Made by a program: the position numbers and the translations under genes. A DNA stretch of 62,008 bases from DATMNR01 sp963702765 (GTDB lineage Bacteria > Chloroflexota > Ktedonobacteria > Ktedonobacterales > Ktedonobacteraceae): NCBI GenBank assembly GCA_963702765.1, contig CAVPEB010000049.1, forward strand, positions 1 to 62,008, given 5' to 3'. Shown here in pieces: positions 19,538 through 27,781 of the stretch. The notes under the pieces were generated by a model. The model searched no databases and was not told where the DNA came from. It worked only from the letters and a program-made list of their open reading frames with translations. Position 1 is the stretch's first letter. Every line of letters begins with the position of its first letter.

Positions 19538-21637
19538 ATGCACGAAATAAATATTGAGCAAATCAGGAAGCATTTGCAGGACAAGGAAGTTCAAAAGCGT
19601 ATTGCCAGGAGCATGGTTGATGCGCGATCGAAAGCGACTGTGACGATTAGCAGAGCGGCAGGTTTATTTGGCTTTAGTGAAAGTCAGCTTCGAGAGTGGG
19701 AAAAACGAGGACTTCTAGAAACAAAAAGAACTGCACTTCCAGAGGATAGTAAAGCAACGAAAGGGCATCGTCAGTTTTCACCTGATGAATTGGACAAGCT
19801 CGCGCTTATAAGAGAGTTGATGAGTCAAGGTTATACGATAAGTGAAATTCCTCAAAATGTTGATGATATCTGGGAGCAAGTTAGAGAGAAGCAGGAAGGC
19901 CAGATATCTCTAATTCGTCACGATTTCAAGCACGTTCACGAAGTCAAACACATTCCCATTGACAAGCGTGTTGGACGCACTAATGAAGAAGTATTCTGGA
20001 GATATTTTGTCTCACAAGTGCTTCGTTTGTCGTTGATCCTACTGTGTGAAGATATACCCGATACCATCGCGGGAATAATTGTTCCATTACAAAGACAAGC
20101 AGCTTTTAAGATTGAATACAAAGCAGGTGATCAACCAGATGTTGGTCCCTCACTTGTTGGTTGGTTGGGTGAGAATCGCTCGTTTCAAAGCTTTCTGGAT
20201 GAAAATCCTTCTTTTGCATTTCCCAGTGATTTTCGTATCATACCGTTATCGGTTGTTGGAAATGAAAAAAAGCAAGATAATGTCTTGATTGTGATCCAAA
20301 GGGAAGCAAAGGCTTTGTCTTCAAACACTGCTCTTGTAGAAACTATTCGATGCCTGATTGCTTTACTTTACGAGCATATTGATCAGTGGCAACCTTGCTT
20401 TGATTATGGTATACGGGATTGGGAATACCAAGTCACAGATTTTACCAACCCAAAGGCCACTGACGAAGTATTAAATAGCATAGCCGATATGGTAGTTGAG
20501 TTGGGTGGGAAAACATCTGACGGACGGGATCGCTGGCATTTTGCTTTGTTATTCTTGCCAAAAGATCCTGACTTGCCAATTCAGCAACGTAATCTGGTGG
20601 TACGAGCACAAAGTCAATGTTCCCCACATCAAGTTGGCACTACTTCAGTACATACGCAGGATCCGGGGCTTAGTTTTCGAGCCTATCAGAGTGGGCATAT
20701 TATATACCGTCCGAAGATCGCTCCCCAAGATTTTATTCTAGCTTATCGAGAGTTAGAGGAATCGACTCGTTCAGCAATTGCTATTCCAATGGTTGACGAC
20801 GAAGGATTGCCGATAGCTGTGCTTTATATCGCCTCTGATGAAGTAGATGCATTCTCACTAGCAGATTCACGAGTTTTGCGCTTGGTCACACGAATGATAC
20901 AGGAACTAATGATAACCTATCAAGATCGTCAGGGAGTAATCGGGAAATTCAGTGATCTTATAACAAATCCTGGGGTTGTTGATACGTCTTTTAGGAATTT
21001 TTTGTCAGAAGACCAGTTTATCAATGACCTTGAAGCTTTGTTAACTGAAATATATCCTCAAAATTTAACTGACCAACAATTTGCAGAGCCTATCTCTTTT
21101 ATCGCTATTGATATAGATAATCAAGGTAGCCTGGCTACGAGGTATGGAGATCAAGTAGCGAGGAATTTAAGTAGAGAGGTTGGCGTTCGTATTCGAGGTC
21201 AACTACGTCTACTCTCTAATCCTTCATTTCGACGGCTGTACCATGTGAATGCCGATAGATATTATCTCTTATTACAAGGAATGCAACTCGATGAGGCTCG
21301 AAGTAGAGCTGAAAATCTGCGTCAGACTCTCGCAGGCGAATATCATCTGGATGCACGACGAGTAGTCACAGGGAGGCCGATGTTGCCTGAGGGGTTGTTG
21401 GAAATTCCTAATGTGACTGTGAGATTTGGAGTATCTTCATATAGGTTCATAAAATTGGTAGAGATTTTGCAAAGATATTCTAAAGAAACTGCTGTCACTA
21501 ATGTGAGATCATTAATCATGCAAAGCCTTGACGAACAGCTAAAAATTGGTCAACGTGATGGTGGAAACTGCATAATTAGCTGGGATCCAGAAAAACATGA
21601 TCATAGGCGATGGAATGTACATGAGCAGCAAAGCTGA
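19538..21637 (+). CDS. MerR-type regulator with GAF and degenerate GGDEF domains
   Basis: About 699 residues. Residues 33-110 form a MerR helix-turn-helix with wing: AAGLFGFSESQLREWEKRG, then a GHRQFSPDELDKLALIREL segment. A middle region is unassigned. Residues about 350-465 look like a GAF sensor domain (LVVRAQSQ... SAIAIPMVDDEGLPIAVLYIAS). Residues about 520-640 resemble a GGDEF fold (FIAIDIDNQGSLATRYGD, then ADRYYLLLQGM) but the GGDEF catalytic signature is missing, so cyclic-di-GMP synthesis is unlikely. It could sense a nucleotide or small ligand. ATG 19538 follows AGGAAGTAGTA, whereas ATG 19502 has no ribosome site. It precedes two P-loop kinases in the same direction. Confidence 0.65.
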   Translation: MHEINIEQIRKHLQDKEVQKRIARSMVDARSKATVTISRAAGLFGFSESQLREWEKRGLLETKRTALPEDSKATKGHRQFSPDELDKLALIRELMSQGYTISEIPQNVDDIWEQVREKQEGQISLIRHDFKHVHEVKHIPIDKRVGRTNEEVFWRYFVSQVLRLSLILLCEDIPDTIAGIIVPLQRQAAFKIEYKAGDQPDVGPSLVGWLGENRSFQSFLDENPSFAFPSDFRIIPLSVVGNEKKQDNVLIVIQREAKALSSNTALVETIRCLIALLYEHIDQWQPCFDYGIRDWEYQVTDFTNPKATDEVLNSIADMVVELGGKTSDGRDRWHFALLFLPKDPDLPIQQRNLVVRAQSQCSPHQVGTTSVHTQDPGLSFRAYQSGHIIYRPKIAPQDFILAYRELEESTRSAIAIPMVDDEGLPIAVLYIASDEVDAFSLADSRVLRLVTRMIQELMITYQDRQGVIGKFSDLITNPGVVDTSFRNFLSEDQFINDLEALLTEIYPQNLTDQQFAEPISFIAIDIDNQGSLATRYGDQVARNLSREVGVRIRGQLRLLSNPSFRRLYHVNADRYYLLLQGMQLDEARSRAENLRQTLAGEYHLDARRVVTGRPMLPEGLLEIPNVTVRFGVSSYRFIKLVEILQRYSKETAVTNVRSLIMQSLDEQLKIGQRDGGNCIISWDPEKHDHRRWNVHEQQS

Positions 21638-21811
21638 AGTCAATTCAACAGGTGCATTTTCAATGTTACAGAATGCACTAATATCCGTTATACCCGTATA
21701 ATGTCGTATTGCATTATTGACTGCGTCCTCGTACATTGCTTGAGAAGTAACAATCAATAAGGTAGTGAAGTCTTCAAGCACTGCTAGGGGTGGTAGTTGG
21801 AGGACATGAAA

Positions 21812-22471
21812 ATGGCAGTGAAACTCTTTATATTGGGATTGCCAGGTAGTGGGAAATCAACGATTGCTCGTGAAATTGAAAAGTATATAAGTGGAATTGG
21901 ATTGAAAAGCACTCGGATTTGCGATTTTGTTATATTAGAACAAATGTTTCATGACGATGTTGAGCATAAACAATTCAGACCTGCTGCTAAAGGTGGTTTC
22001 GATGTACTAGATTTCACTGCATTTGATACAGCTCTAAAATTATTAGAACGAACAACTAAACAATATATCTTGACTTCGAAATCGGAAGAAATAATCTTGA
22101 TTGAATTTGCTCGTAATAATTATCAGAGCGCTTTTCACCAATTCAGTCAAGAATTTTTGCAGGACGCTTATTTTCTATATCTTAAAGTGGATGTTGAGAT
22201 TTGTAAAAGGCGCATTTGTGAACGCATCAACTATCCAATTACTCCAGATGATCATTACGTTTCAGAATATATCTTTGGTACATATTATTTCAGAGATGAT
22301 GGACAAGATATATCGAATATTCTTGAGAAAGATTATAAAATAGAAAAAGATCGAGTCCTGGTTATTGATAATAATTCTTCAATGGAAGAAGCCTTAAGCC
22401 AAATAGGCGGCTTTATTGGTTCTGTCTCTCCTTCGGATGTTCAAAAGAGACTTCTGTCGATGCAAGCGTAG
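21812..22471 (+). CDS. P-loop kinase-like protein, copy 1
   Basis: About 219 residues. It begins MAVKLFILGLPGSGKST, giving a Walker A at residues 9-17 as in adenylate or shikimate kinases. A strand-plus-acid ILIEFARNNY is the likely second phosphate or base site. A lid-like segment has the arginines CKRRICERINYP followed by ITPDDHYVSEYIF. Conserved GGFDVLDF lies near residue 65. Substrate unknown. GGAGG lies eight bases before ATG 21812, and upstream in-frame TTG and ATG codons are less well placed. It is paralogous to the gene at 22871: the order of motifs and about a third of residues agree by eye. Confidence 0.7.
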   Translation: MAVKLFILGLPGSGKSTIAREIEKYISGIGLKSTRICDFVILEQMFHDDVEHKQFRPAAKGGFDVLDFTAFDTALKLLERTTKQYILTSKSEEIILIEFARNNYQSAFHQFSQEFLQDAYFLYLKVDVEICKRRICERINYPITPDDHYVSEYIFGTYYFRDDGQDISNILEKDYKIEKDRVLVIDNNSSMEEALSQIGGFIGSVSPSDVQKRLLSMQA

Positions 22472-22870
22472 TAACAAAGTAGGTTCATAGTTGTTTGTTC
22501 CAAATGAAGTATACACGCCTGTTTAACTATTCAATATCTCCTCCTAAAATTGCACAACACCATTGAAACCCCAAATATGGGGGCAGTTTGCCTCATGAAA
22601 AGATAACCAGTATATGTTTTGATATGTTCTGAATGATCTTATTAACTTGTTATTATAATGTAAAATGCACGTTTTACTTATAAGTAGCATGTTTCAATGT
22701 GTTTTAGGATATGTTATCCCATCTCAATCTGTATAGCTTATTCTCAAGCAGCTGATAGGATAATATACAAAAGTTTTTGTTCTTTCCTTAAATCTGTGAA
22801 CTCTTAACTGAGATTAAAAAAACATTATCTATGAGTGGGATTGAGATGATTTAGTAGGGGAGCATATTTT
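22472..22870. other. Intergenic region between the two P-loop kinase genes
   Basis: No gene is seen in 399 AT-rich bases. It contains a small CCCC-AAATAT-GGGG hairpin near 22571-22584. A separated inverted pair, CATCTCAATC (22720-22729) and GATTGAGATG (22839-22848), lies just before the second gene and could be a leader stem or operator pair. The gap suggests that copy 2 has its own promoter. Confidence 0.45.
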
Positions 22871-23581
22871 ATGTCAATAAAACTTTTCGTCTTCGGACGC
22901 CCTGGAAGTGGGAAATCTGCCGCTGCTAGATATATTAGCAAGTTAACAGAGAATAAAGGTTTATCATCTGTTCGAGTGAACGACTATCATATTTTGCTGG
23001 ATATGTATCATGCAGATAGCAAGCAGGAAAAATTCCTTCCTACAACATATGTTGAGGGGGGCTTTGATATAATTGATTTCTCGGTTCTTAATGAAGCATT
23101 GAAAGATGTTGAAAAGTTAGCTCAGGAGAATATAGACTCAAAGAAATATAGCTTGATTATTCTTGAACTAGCACGTGCCGACTATGTTGCAACTCTGGAG
23201 CAATTTAATCCCTCTTTCCTTCAGGGTGCCTATTTTCTGCTCATTTACTCCGATATCAAAACTTGTATAGATCGAGTTAATGAACGTACTGCTCATCCAG
23301 TCACGCCAGATGACCATTATGTCTCTGATAGGATCATGAATGATTATTACCAAAAAGATAACCTACGATATATTCCAACTAAACTTATTTCAGACTTCAA
23401 AGTTCCTAAGAGTAGAATCAAGATTATCAATAATACGGAGTCACTACAAACTTTCATTAGGAGAATTGATAAATTTATTGAAATTATAGCAGAGCTAAAA
23501 ACCCATCCATTACCCGAGACTGATCCGGTTCAGGGCGTTGTTTCTGTCGTTATTGATAATAAATTTAAATGTGAGCAATAG
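22871..23581 (+). CDS. P-loop kinase-like protein, copy 2
   Basis: This 236-residue protein begins MSIKLFVFGRPGSGKSA, with Walker A at residues 9-17, and follows copy 1 motif by motif: GGFDIIDF, LIILELARADYVATL, FLQGAYFLLIYSDI, CIDRVNERTAHPVTPDDHY and a final domain with SRIKIINNTESL. The shared TPDDHYVS after the arginine-bearing lid is a good family marker. A C-terminal extension of about 25 residues is absent from copy 1. AGGGGAGC lies upstream of the ATG. The two copies are divergent, so the duplication is not recent. The likely chemistry is phosphorylation of a small molecule or nucleotide. Confidence 0.7.
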   Translation: MSIKLFVFGRPGSGKSAAARYISKLTENKGLSSVRVNDYHILLDMYHADSKQEKFLPTTYVEGGFDIIDFSVLNEALKDVEKLAQENIDSKKYSLIILELARADYVATLEQFNPSFLQGAYFLLIYSDIKTCIDRVNERTAHPVTPDDHYVSDRIMNDYYQKDNLRYIPTKLISDFKVPKSRIKIINNTESLQTFIRRIDKFIEIIAELKTHPLPETDPVQGVVSVVIDNKFKCEQ

Positions 23582-23655
23582 CTACTAATGGCCTTTAATA
23601 CACTTGTAATACATAGAGGGAACAATGTACATTTTAGAGTGTCCCGCGAATTCTA

Positions 23656-23787
23656 GCAAGTGATTATGAAATTGACGAGTAAAAAATAAAGATCATTGAC
23701 AATAGTAGTTCCTTTTCAAAGTCAATTAATCAGGTCAATCGGTTTGTTGATACTATGTGTGGTTTAGAGCCTTTGCAATGTGCATAA
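23656..23787 (+). pseudogene. C-terminal remnant of a third P-loop kinase copy
   Basis: In one frame the DNA encodes SDYEIDE, a stop, then KIKIIDNSSSFSKSINQVN and RFVDTM before ending at TAA 23785-23787. This aligns with the last part of copy 1 (DYKIEKDRVLVIDNNSSMEE) and copy 2 (SDFKVPKSRIKIINNTESL). The Walker A half is missing and no start codon fits, so it is a degraded fragment. It lies between copy 2 and the truncated rho gene, probably at a recombination junction. Confidence 0.65.
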
Positions 23788-23886
23788 GTATGCCCTCGGC
23801 ACTAGTGTATTTGGGATGAACTCTAGGGGTAGCCTCCATGTGATACACTAATAAAAACATCTACCTCTATCATTAAACCAAACACT

Positions 23887-24828
23887 ATGAAAGACCCTAA
23901 GAATTTGGCAACATCACGTATTCCTTTTGAAAAGCTTACCCCGATCCATCCTAATCGGCGCATTACGTTGGAAACTGGGTCCTACGCCGATTGCTCCTCG
24001 ACTGATTGATTTATTTGTGCCGATTGGTTTTGGGCAGCGAGCACTGGTTGTATCACCTCCTAAGGCGGGCAAGACGACTATTTTGCGCCAGATTGCGGCG
24101 GCTGTTATGCAGAATTATCACGATGCCAGTCTCTTTCTTTGTCTCGTCGATGAACGGCCTGAGGAGGTGACGGAGTGGCGTATGGAGGTGCAGGGGCCGA
24201 ATGTCAAGTTGTACGCATCTAGCTTTGATCAGCAGTCGGCGCGACATGGACGGGTTGTTGAACAGGCGTTGAATGACGCGAAACGTTTGGTTGAACAAGG
24301 CAAAGATGTGGTGATCTTGCTCGATTCGCTGACACGCTTAGTCACGCGCCCACAATTTGAACAGCGATATGTGGAGCGGTCCTCAGGGATCGACGGGGCA
24401 ATATTGGCAGCCGCACACTTTCAGGTGGAATTGATGCTCATGCTCTGGAAGTTGGGAGGCGCGTTTTTGGTGCTGCTCGTACTATTGAGGAAGGCGGTAG
24501 CCTTACGATTATCGCAAGTTGCCTGGTTGAAACTGGCAGCCGCCTGGACGAGGTTGTCTATGAAGAATTTAAGGGCACTGGCAACCTTGAGATTCGCCTC
24601 TCACGCGAACTGGCAGATCGCAGGATCTTTCCCGCGGTTGATCTGCCAGCGTCCAGTACTCGCCAGGAAGAGCGTCTACTTTCACCTTCAGAGCTACGCG
24701 CTATGGCGATCCTGCGCCGCAAAATGGCAGAATTACCCCGTCGTGAGATTACTGAGCAAGTGATCGGGTTGCTGGAAAAAACCAAATCAAATGCTCAGCT
24801 GGTGGAAGCTGTAGTGAAGCAAGGGTAA
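23887..24828 (+). pseudogene. rho: Rho transcription terminator, N-terminally truncated and frameshifted
   Basis: Rho helicase sequence is unmistakable: FEKLTPIHPNRRITLETG, IDLFVPIGFGQRALVVSPPK and KAGKTT (Walker A), FLCLVDERPEEVTEW, VILLDSLTRL, SRTLSGGIDAHALEVGRR, FGAARTIEEGGSLTIIASCL and the end KTKSNAQLVEAVVKQG. These lie in different frames. Shifts are near 23975 (an extra G in GGGTCC), about 24345 and about 24407. The corrected frame ends at TAA 24826-24828, beyond the apparent frame. About 314 codons remain against roughly 420 in Rho. The cold-shock-like RNA-binding domain that should precede PFEKLTP is absent from 23788-23886. It is either a dying copy or a damaged, rearranged gene. 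It converges on the ABC permease gene seven bases away. Confidence 0.8.
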
Positions 24829-24835
24829 CGCACAG

Positions 24836-26086
24836 CTATGCTGTCTTCTCCTGGAAGCGAAAGAGCCGCATTGCGATAATAAAGCAGATTATCCCGTATG
24901 CAAACAGACCAATGATGTCGGGAGCTACCTGCGCGAAATCTTTCCCCAGGATCATCACTCCATTCAAACCCTCCATAGCCCACGCCGTGATACCGATTTT
25001 AGCTATTTGCTGCATCCATACTGGCTCTATGAAAAGCGGCCACCACGCGCCACCTATTGCCGAAGAGAGAATAACAACCAGAGGCACGATGGCGCTGAGC
25101 TGGCGGCGTGTCTTGACTGCCGAGACAAGCAGAATACCAAGGCCAGTGGCAGCAAAGCTCACACCAATTATCAAGGCAATGACTGCTGGCAGCGATCCGA
25201 AGTGCAGGTGGAAGGCGAAGTAACCAATGACAAAGAAGAATGTGAGTTGCCCCAGAGTAAGGATAAACTGTGCCAGAAGTTTGCCGCCGAGCAGAGCGTA
25301 TTTGTGTACTGGAGCAATCAGCAGACGGCGGAATGTGCCGTCCTCTTTCTCCTGTAAGATCGTACCAGCAGCGGCATTGACGCCGAAGAGCGCAAAAAAG
25401 ATGGCATATCCAGGAACTATTTGATCAAAAGTACTGACCTTGACGGCTTTTCCCGCGGTGAGGGCTTGAACGGTGGAAGGTCCACCAGAAGCGCTGGCCT
25501 GGCCTACTGTTGTTGCAATTGTTTGAGCGTTAATGCTGTTCTGAGCGCAGTGGTTGCCAGGTTGATTGCAGACGCTATACACCTGTCCCACGGCCTCGAT
25601 ACCTGCCAGTTGAGCACTGAGTACCTGTGATACGATATTTTGCACGACTGTTATGCGTGCATCATTGGTGCCCGGTAATGAATAGAATTGCACGAGATTT
25701 TTTGGGGCTGTACCATTTTGAGTCGCAGATAGTATTTTATCAGTTGTCCCTGCTGGTATGACCACACCCGCGTTTACATTGCTGTTATTAGCAACTTGAT
25801 CAGTAACCTGGCCGGGTGTGCTGTATTGATTGACGGTGATTTTTAGTTGATCGGTATTAATGTGCAATGCATTTACGATGGCCTTTCCAACTGAACCGCT
25901 GTCCTGGTTGTTGACGGCTACTGTAATTGCTATCTGGCTGGAGCCGCTGCCAAAGAATAAGTTGCCAAAGGCAAAACCGATGACGATAATCAGAACGAGT
26001 GGGACGAGGAGCAAGAAGATGAGTGATGCTCTGTCTCTAAAAATTTGTTTGAGGTCTTTTTTTGCTATATACCAGAGATTTTTCAT
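24836..26086 (-). CDS. ABC-2 type transporter permease
   Basis: This 416-residue membrane protein has an N-terminal helix in DRASLIFLLLVPLVLIIVIG, a large extracellular domain of about 170 residues, and then five more helices. The segment LQEKEDGTFRRLLIAPV is the characteristic ABC-2 cytoplasmic loop after the second helix. This architecture matches the YhgE/DrrB/NatB-like exporters. The ATPase gene ends 18 bases upstream in the same operon. Together they would form an exporter for a lipid, antibiotic or ion, with the substrate unspecified. It converges on the rho fragment. Confidence 0.85.
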   Translation of the reverse strand: MKNLWYIAKKDLKQIFRDRASLIFLLLVPLVLIIVIGFAFGNLFFGSGSSQIAITVAVNNQDSGSVGKAIVNALHINTDQLKITVNQYSTPGQVTDQVANNSNVNAGVVIPAGTTDKILSATQNGTAPKNLVQFYSLPGTNDARITVVQNIVSQVLSAQLAGIEAVGQVYSVCNQPGNHCAQNSINAQTIATTVGQASASGGPSTVQALTAGKAVKVSTFDQIVPGYAIFFALFGVNAAAGTILQEKEDGTFRRLLIAPVHKYALLGGKLLAQFILTLGQLTFFFVIGYFAFHLHFGSLPAVIALIIGVSFAATGLGILLVSAVKTRRQLSAIVPLVVILSSAIGGAWWPLFIEPVWMQQIAKIGITAWAMEGLNGVMILGKDFAQVAPDIIGLFAYGIICFIIAMRLFRFQEKTA

Positions 26087-26104
26087 AAAGGTTATTCTCC
26101 ATTT

Positions 26105-26923
26105 TCAGTCTCTCAATGTTTTACCGGTCAGTTGGATGAAGAGGTCTTGCAATCCGTGAGGTCGTTGCACCTCTTGCGCCTGATCTCGCATGGTCAGCAG
26201 TTGCTCCAGGGTTCCCATTGCAATGATGCGTCCTTCGTCCATAATGGCAATGTGATTGCAGAGACGTTCAGCCTCTTCCATGTAATGTGTCGTGTAGAGG
26301 ATGGTTGTTCCCTGGTCGCGTAACTTTTCGATGGTATCAAAAATGTTCTCTCGTGATTGAGGATCGACGCCTACTGTCGGTTCATCCATCAACAGGAAGT
26401 TGGGATTGTGCATCATTGCGATGGCCATATTGATGCGGCGCTGCATTCCTCCAGAGAAGTTCTTGACTGGTTCATTACGACGTTCATATAGTCCGACAAA
26501 GTGCAGTATTTCTCCTGCACGCTCCTTGCGATCTTTTGGGGAAATCCCATAGAGTTCACCAAAGAACTCTAAATTCTCCAGTGAGTTGAAATCCTTATAG
26601 AGTGCGATCTCCTGTGGCACCACTCCAATGAGGCTTTTTACGTGCATTGGCTCTCGGCTCACAGATATTCCGTCAATAATGGTGTCACCCGATGTTGGTT
26701 CGAGATATCCGCACATGATATTAATGGTAGTGCTTTTGCCTGCGCCATTTGGACCGAGCAATCCGAATATTTCACCCTTGCCTATGGTGAAAGAAACACC
26801 CTTTACAGCTTCGTTCTTGCCAAATGTTTTGATGAGGTCAATTACTTGAACAAGCTCTGAACGACCGTCTTTCGGCATATGGATTGGGCCGGTTTTAGAT
26901 ACGTTTAGCGTTAAATCCTCCAT
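26105..26923 (-). CDS. ABC transporter ATP-binding protein
   Basis: A complete 272-residue ABC ATPase of the DrrA/CcmA type. Walker A is GLLGPNGAGKSTT, the Q-loop lies in VVPQEIALYKDF, the signature is NFSGGMQRR, Walker B is FLLMDEPTVGVD, and the switch histidine is in YTTHYMEEAERL. The first 25 residues are a family-unlike extension, so an internal start is possible, but AAGGAAAAACAACC precedes ATG 26923. It is the first gene of a two-gene operon with the ABC-2 permease, energising export. Confidence 0.9.
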   Translation of the reverse strand: MEDLTLNVSKTGPIHMPKDGRSELVQVIDLIKTFGKNEAVKGVSFTIGKGEIFGLLGPNGAGKSTTINIMCGYLEPTSGDTIIDGISVSREPMHVKSLIGVVPQEIALYKDFNSLENLEFFGELYGISPKDRKERAGEILHFVGLYERRNEPVKNFSGGMQRRINMAIAMMHNPNFLLMDEPTVGVDPQSRENIFDTIEKLRDQGTTILYTTHYMEEAERLCNHIAIMDEGRIIAMGTLEQLLTMRDQAQEVQRPHGLQDLFIQLTGKTLRD

Positions 26924-27097
26924 GGTTGTTTTTCCTTCGTAGTGTATATGGAATAGACATATCTATAGGTATTTGATTAGAGCAATCAGGTTAACCTTCG
27001 TAGTATACACGGACACGAAAGCGTTATGGAATAGAGAACGCTCTATGATATACTACAGCAAACAATACTAAAATCAAAATAGACGGGAGGGTGAGCA

Positions 27098-27757
27098 ATG
27101 CGCTGCCCATACTGTGGAGGTTCGAATGCTGACCAGGCGAACTTCTGCGCTAGATGTGGTCGAGATTTGAAAGTGTTTCCTCCTCCGAATCAACAACGCC
27201 AGGGCTTTCCATCTCCACCGCAAGGTCGACCAACTACTATACCTTCTTCTCCGCAACAACAACAAGCACAGCAGGCACAAGCTACACAAAGACGCCGCAC
27301 ACCAACCATGCCGTCTCAACCTGTGCAAACTGCCAGACAGCAAGAGATTCCTGTCGTGCCACCAGAACCTGTAGCACCAGAGCCGCCTTCGCAGTTTCCA
27401 CCACATACAGTCGAGCAGCTACACGCGTTGGAAGAGGGCGCACTGGCCTATACCGTAGTTGATAGCACTGTGGGTGATGGACATAAGAAAATTGTGAGAA
27501 TTGTCTATCCAAAGTGTGCTGGCTGGCAACAAGTTGCAACGCTACTCAAGGCATTAAAAGAGCAGTTGGAAGAGGGCTTTGATACCATCATCATTCAGGG
27601 GGTGTTTGCTCAAGATACGGATGTGTATTCTTTTACCAATGGTCAGCTCTTTTTTGACCGTGGAGTACGCCTGGGTGATTTAATCCTAAATCGTTATCAA
27701 ATCGAGACAGGGAATGGATTTGAAACAGACTCTGTGCGTATTGTTTTAACCGAATAA
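27098..27757 (+). CDS. Zinc-ribbon protein with a Pro/Gln-rich linker
   Basis: The protein starts MRCPYCGGSNADQANFCARC, a four-cysteine zinc ribbon (CxxC...CxxC) at residues 3-20. Residues 25-95 are rich in Pro, Gln and Thr and probably disordered. The last 110 residues form a compact alpha/beta domain with GFDTIIIQGVFAQDTDVYSF and DRGVRLGDLILNRYQ, which I do not recognise. GGGAGGGTGAGCA precedes ATG 27098. It is followed after 24 bases by the nucleoside phosphorylase and is likely cotranscribed. Such zinc-ribbon proteins are common and uncharacterised in Ktedonobacteria. Confidence 0.65.
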   Translation: MRCPYCGGSNADQANFCARCGRDLKVFPPPNQQRQGFPSPPQGRPTTIPSSPQQQQAQQAQATQRRRTPTMPSQPVQTARQQEIPVVPPEPVAPEPPSQFPPHTVEQLHALEEGALAYTVVDSTVGDGHKKIVRIVYPKCAGWQQVATLLKALKEQLEEGFDTIIIQGVFAQDTDVYSFTNGQLFFDRGVRLGDLILNRYQIETGNGFETDSVRIVLTE

Positions 27758-27781
27758 TCGGTCAGTCAGGTAGGGCAATGT

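Noticed and set aside
22871..23581. Kinase copies as aminoglycoside- or antibiotic-resistance enzymes
   Set aside because: Only a P-loop and lid are visible; no residue pattern of known resistance kinases was recognised.
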